Source: Thermoleophilia bacterium (GTDB lineage Bacteria > Actinomycetota > Thermoleophilia > Gaiellales > SKUG01). From it: 6,004 nt of DNA. The stretch covers positions 1-6,004 of the forward strand of contig JAOPYS010000362.1 of the NCBI GenBank assembly GCA_025964465.1, read 5' to 3'. This document shows positions 5,470 through 6,004 of this stretch, in pieces. The position numbers and the translations under genes were made by a program. Each line of letters starts with the position of its first letter. Position 1 is the first letter of the stretch. The notes below the pieces were generated by a model. That model was given only the letters and a program-made list of their open reading frames with translations. It was not told the DNA's origin and did not search any database.

Positions 5470-6004
5470 GGCTCCACCGCCGACCCGCGCCGTCGCCGGC
5501 GCGCATCGACGAAGAACACGACGAGCATGGCCAGCACCGCTGCGCCGACGAGGACGTACTCGCCGTACCGCCCCACCCACGACTGCCCGCCGACGTACTC
5601 CAGCCGGGTCGTCACCACGCCCGGCGTGTCGCCGTAGCGGAACTCGACCTTGCCGTCGTAGACCTTCTGCGGTGAGGAGTCCGACGGGTCGACGTTCGGC
5701 GGCAGCGTCGAGCCGCCCATCCAGTGCACGCGGTGGTCGTGGTAGGTGAAGAACGCCGGCTCCCGGCGCACGCGGTGGAACTTCGGCGCACCCGTGCCGG
5801 CACCCTCCGGGACCCGGCCCTCCTTCGTCCCCTCCGAGTTGGTGAAGTACGTCGCGGAGTTGCGGTCCTCGAACACGCCGTCGGGGCCGAGCTTCGCCCA
5901 GGCCTCGCACCGGTCGGCGGCGTAGCCGCAGAGCGTCAGCTCCTCGTCACCCGTGTTCTCGAAGCGGATCTGGTCGCCGTCGACCATCCGCACGTCGACC
6001 GGCA
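5457..6004 (-). CDS. C-terminally membrane-anchored extracytoplasmic protein, 5' end cut by window
   Basis: The frame is open to the window edge at 6004, so the true start and any signal peptide lie outside; in-frame GTG 5993 and ATG 5987 look internal. The visible part is an extracytoplasmic beta-rich domain. It begins with IRFENTGDEELTLCGY (two cysteines, seven residues apart), continues through GPDGVFEDRNSATYF, and contains a conserved-looking HDHRVHWMGG segment with three closely spaced histidines. A final hydrophobic helix follows (YVLVGAAVLAMLVVFFV, about 20-36 residues before the end) with a cytoplasmic RRRRR stop-transfer tail. From memory it resembles an unnamed actinobacterial family with the same ENTG, GPDG, N-SATY and HDHR-HWM pattern, sometimes seen near copper or secretion genes; I cannot confirm that here. 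The stop overlaps the convergent 114-aa gene by 13 bases. Orientation is probably domain outside, tail inside. Confidence 0.82.
   Translation of the reverse strand, partial: PVDVRMVDGDQIRFENTGDEELTLCGYAADRCEAWAKLGPDGVFEDRNSATYFTNSEGTKEGRVPEGAGTGAPKFHRVRREPAFFTYHDHRVHWMGGSTLPPNVDPSDSSPQKVYDGKVEFRYGDTPGVVTTRLEYVGGQSWVGRYGEYVLVGAAVLAMLVVFFVDARRRRRGSAVEPQAE

Noticed and set aside
4254..5675. A 473-codon Arg/Pro-rich plus-strand frame
   Set aside because: Its composition is that of a GC-rich shadow and it conflicts with four real genes.
4999..5910. Extension of the DUF3320-like gene upstream to 5910
   Set aside because: The extra sequence is Arg/Gly-rich, covers the 114-aa gene and a promoter region, and is antisense or out of frame with well-supported genes; the coiled coil begins right at ATG 4998.

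Overview
This is a very GC-rich window whose codons strongly favour G or C at the third position. Gene content points to an actinobacterium: a MarP-type membrane serine protease, an OmpR/PhoB-class two-component pair, ClpS, and TAnnnT-type promoters lying almost on top of start codons. My best guess is a deep branch such as Thermoleophilia (Solirubrobacterales), because the signals resemble that group. This is inference from gene style; no marker gene fixes the taxonomy. No rRNA, tRNA, CRISPR, insertion sequence or phage gene is visible.

Layout: positions 1-3350 hold a compact four-gene operon on the minus strand. In transcription order it encodes a PhoB/RegX3-like response regulator (3350-2592), a PhoR/SenX3-like histidine kinase with no membrane segment (2588-1395), the N-degron adaptor ClpS (1390-1097), and a CvpA-domain plus trypsin-like protease of the MarP type (1091 to beyond position 1). 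The gaps are only 3, 4 and 5 bases, so the genes are almost certainly co-transcribed. A TAGCGT -10 element six bases before the regulator ATG suggests a leaderless mRNA.

Positions 3400-4998 hold two more minus-strand genes. One is a DUF3320-like protein (4998-4291) with two winged-helix-like repeats behind a short coiled coil. The other is an Ala/Gly-rich protein (4227-3400) built on GGGG modules, with a histidine-rich C-terminal segment. Neither has a function I can name.

Positions 4999-5124 form a divergent promoter region. A small plus-strand gene (5125-5469, 114 aa, strong Shine-Dalgarno) follows, and its 3' end overlaps by 13 bases the convergent 3' end of a gene for a C-terminally anchored membrane protein (minus strand, 5457 to beyond 6004). 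There is no gene-free stretch over 300 bases; the largest gap is 126 bases.

How the genes may work together: the regulator and kinase form one phosphorelay, and co-transcription with ClpS and MarP would couple a sensed stress (phosphate or envelope/acid stress are candidates) to cytosolic N-degron proteolysis and periplasmic proteolysis. This coupling is an inference from gene order. The genes from 3400 onward look like separate transcription units.
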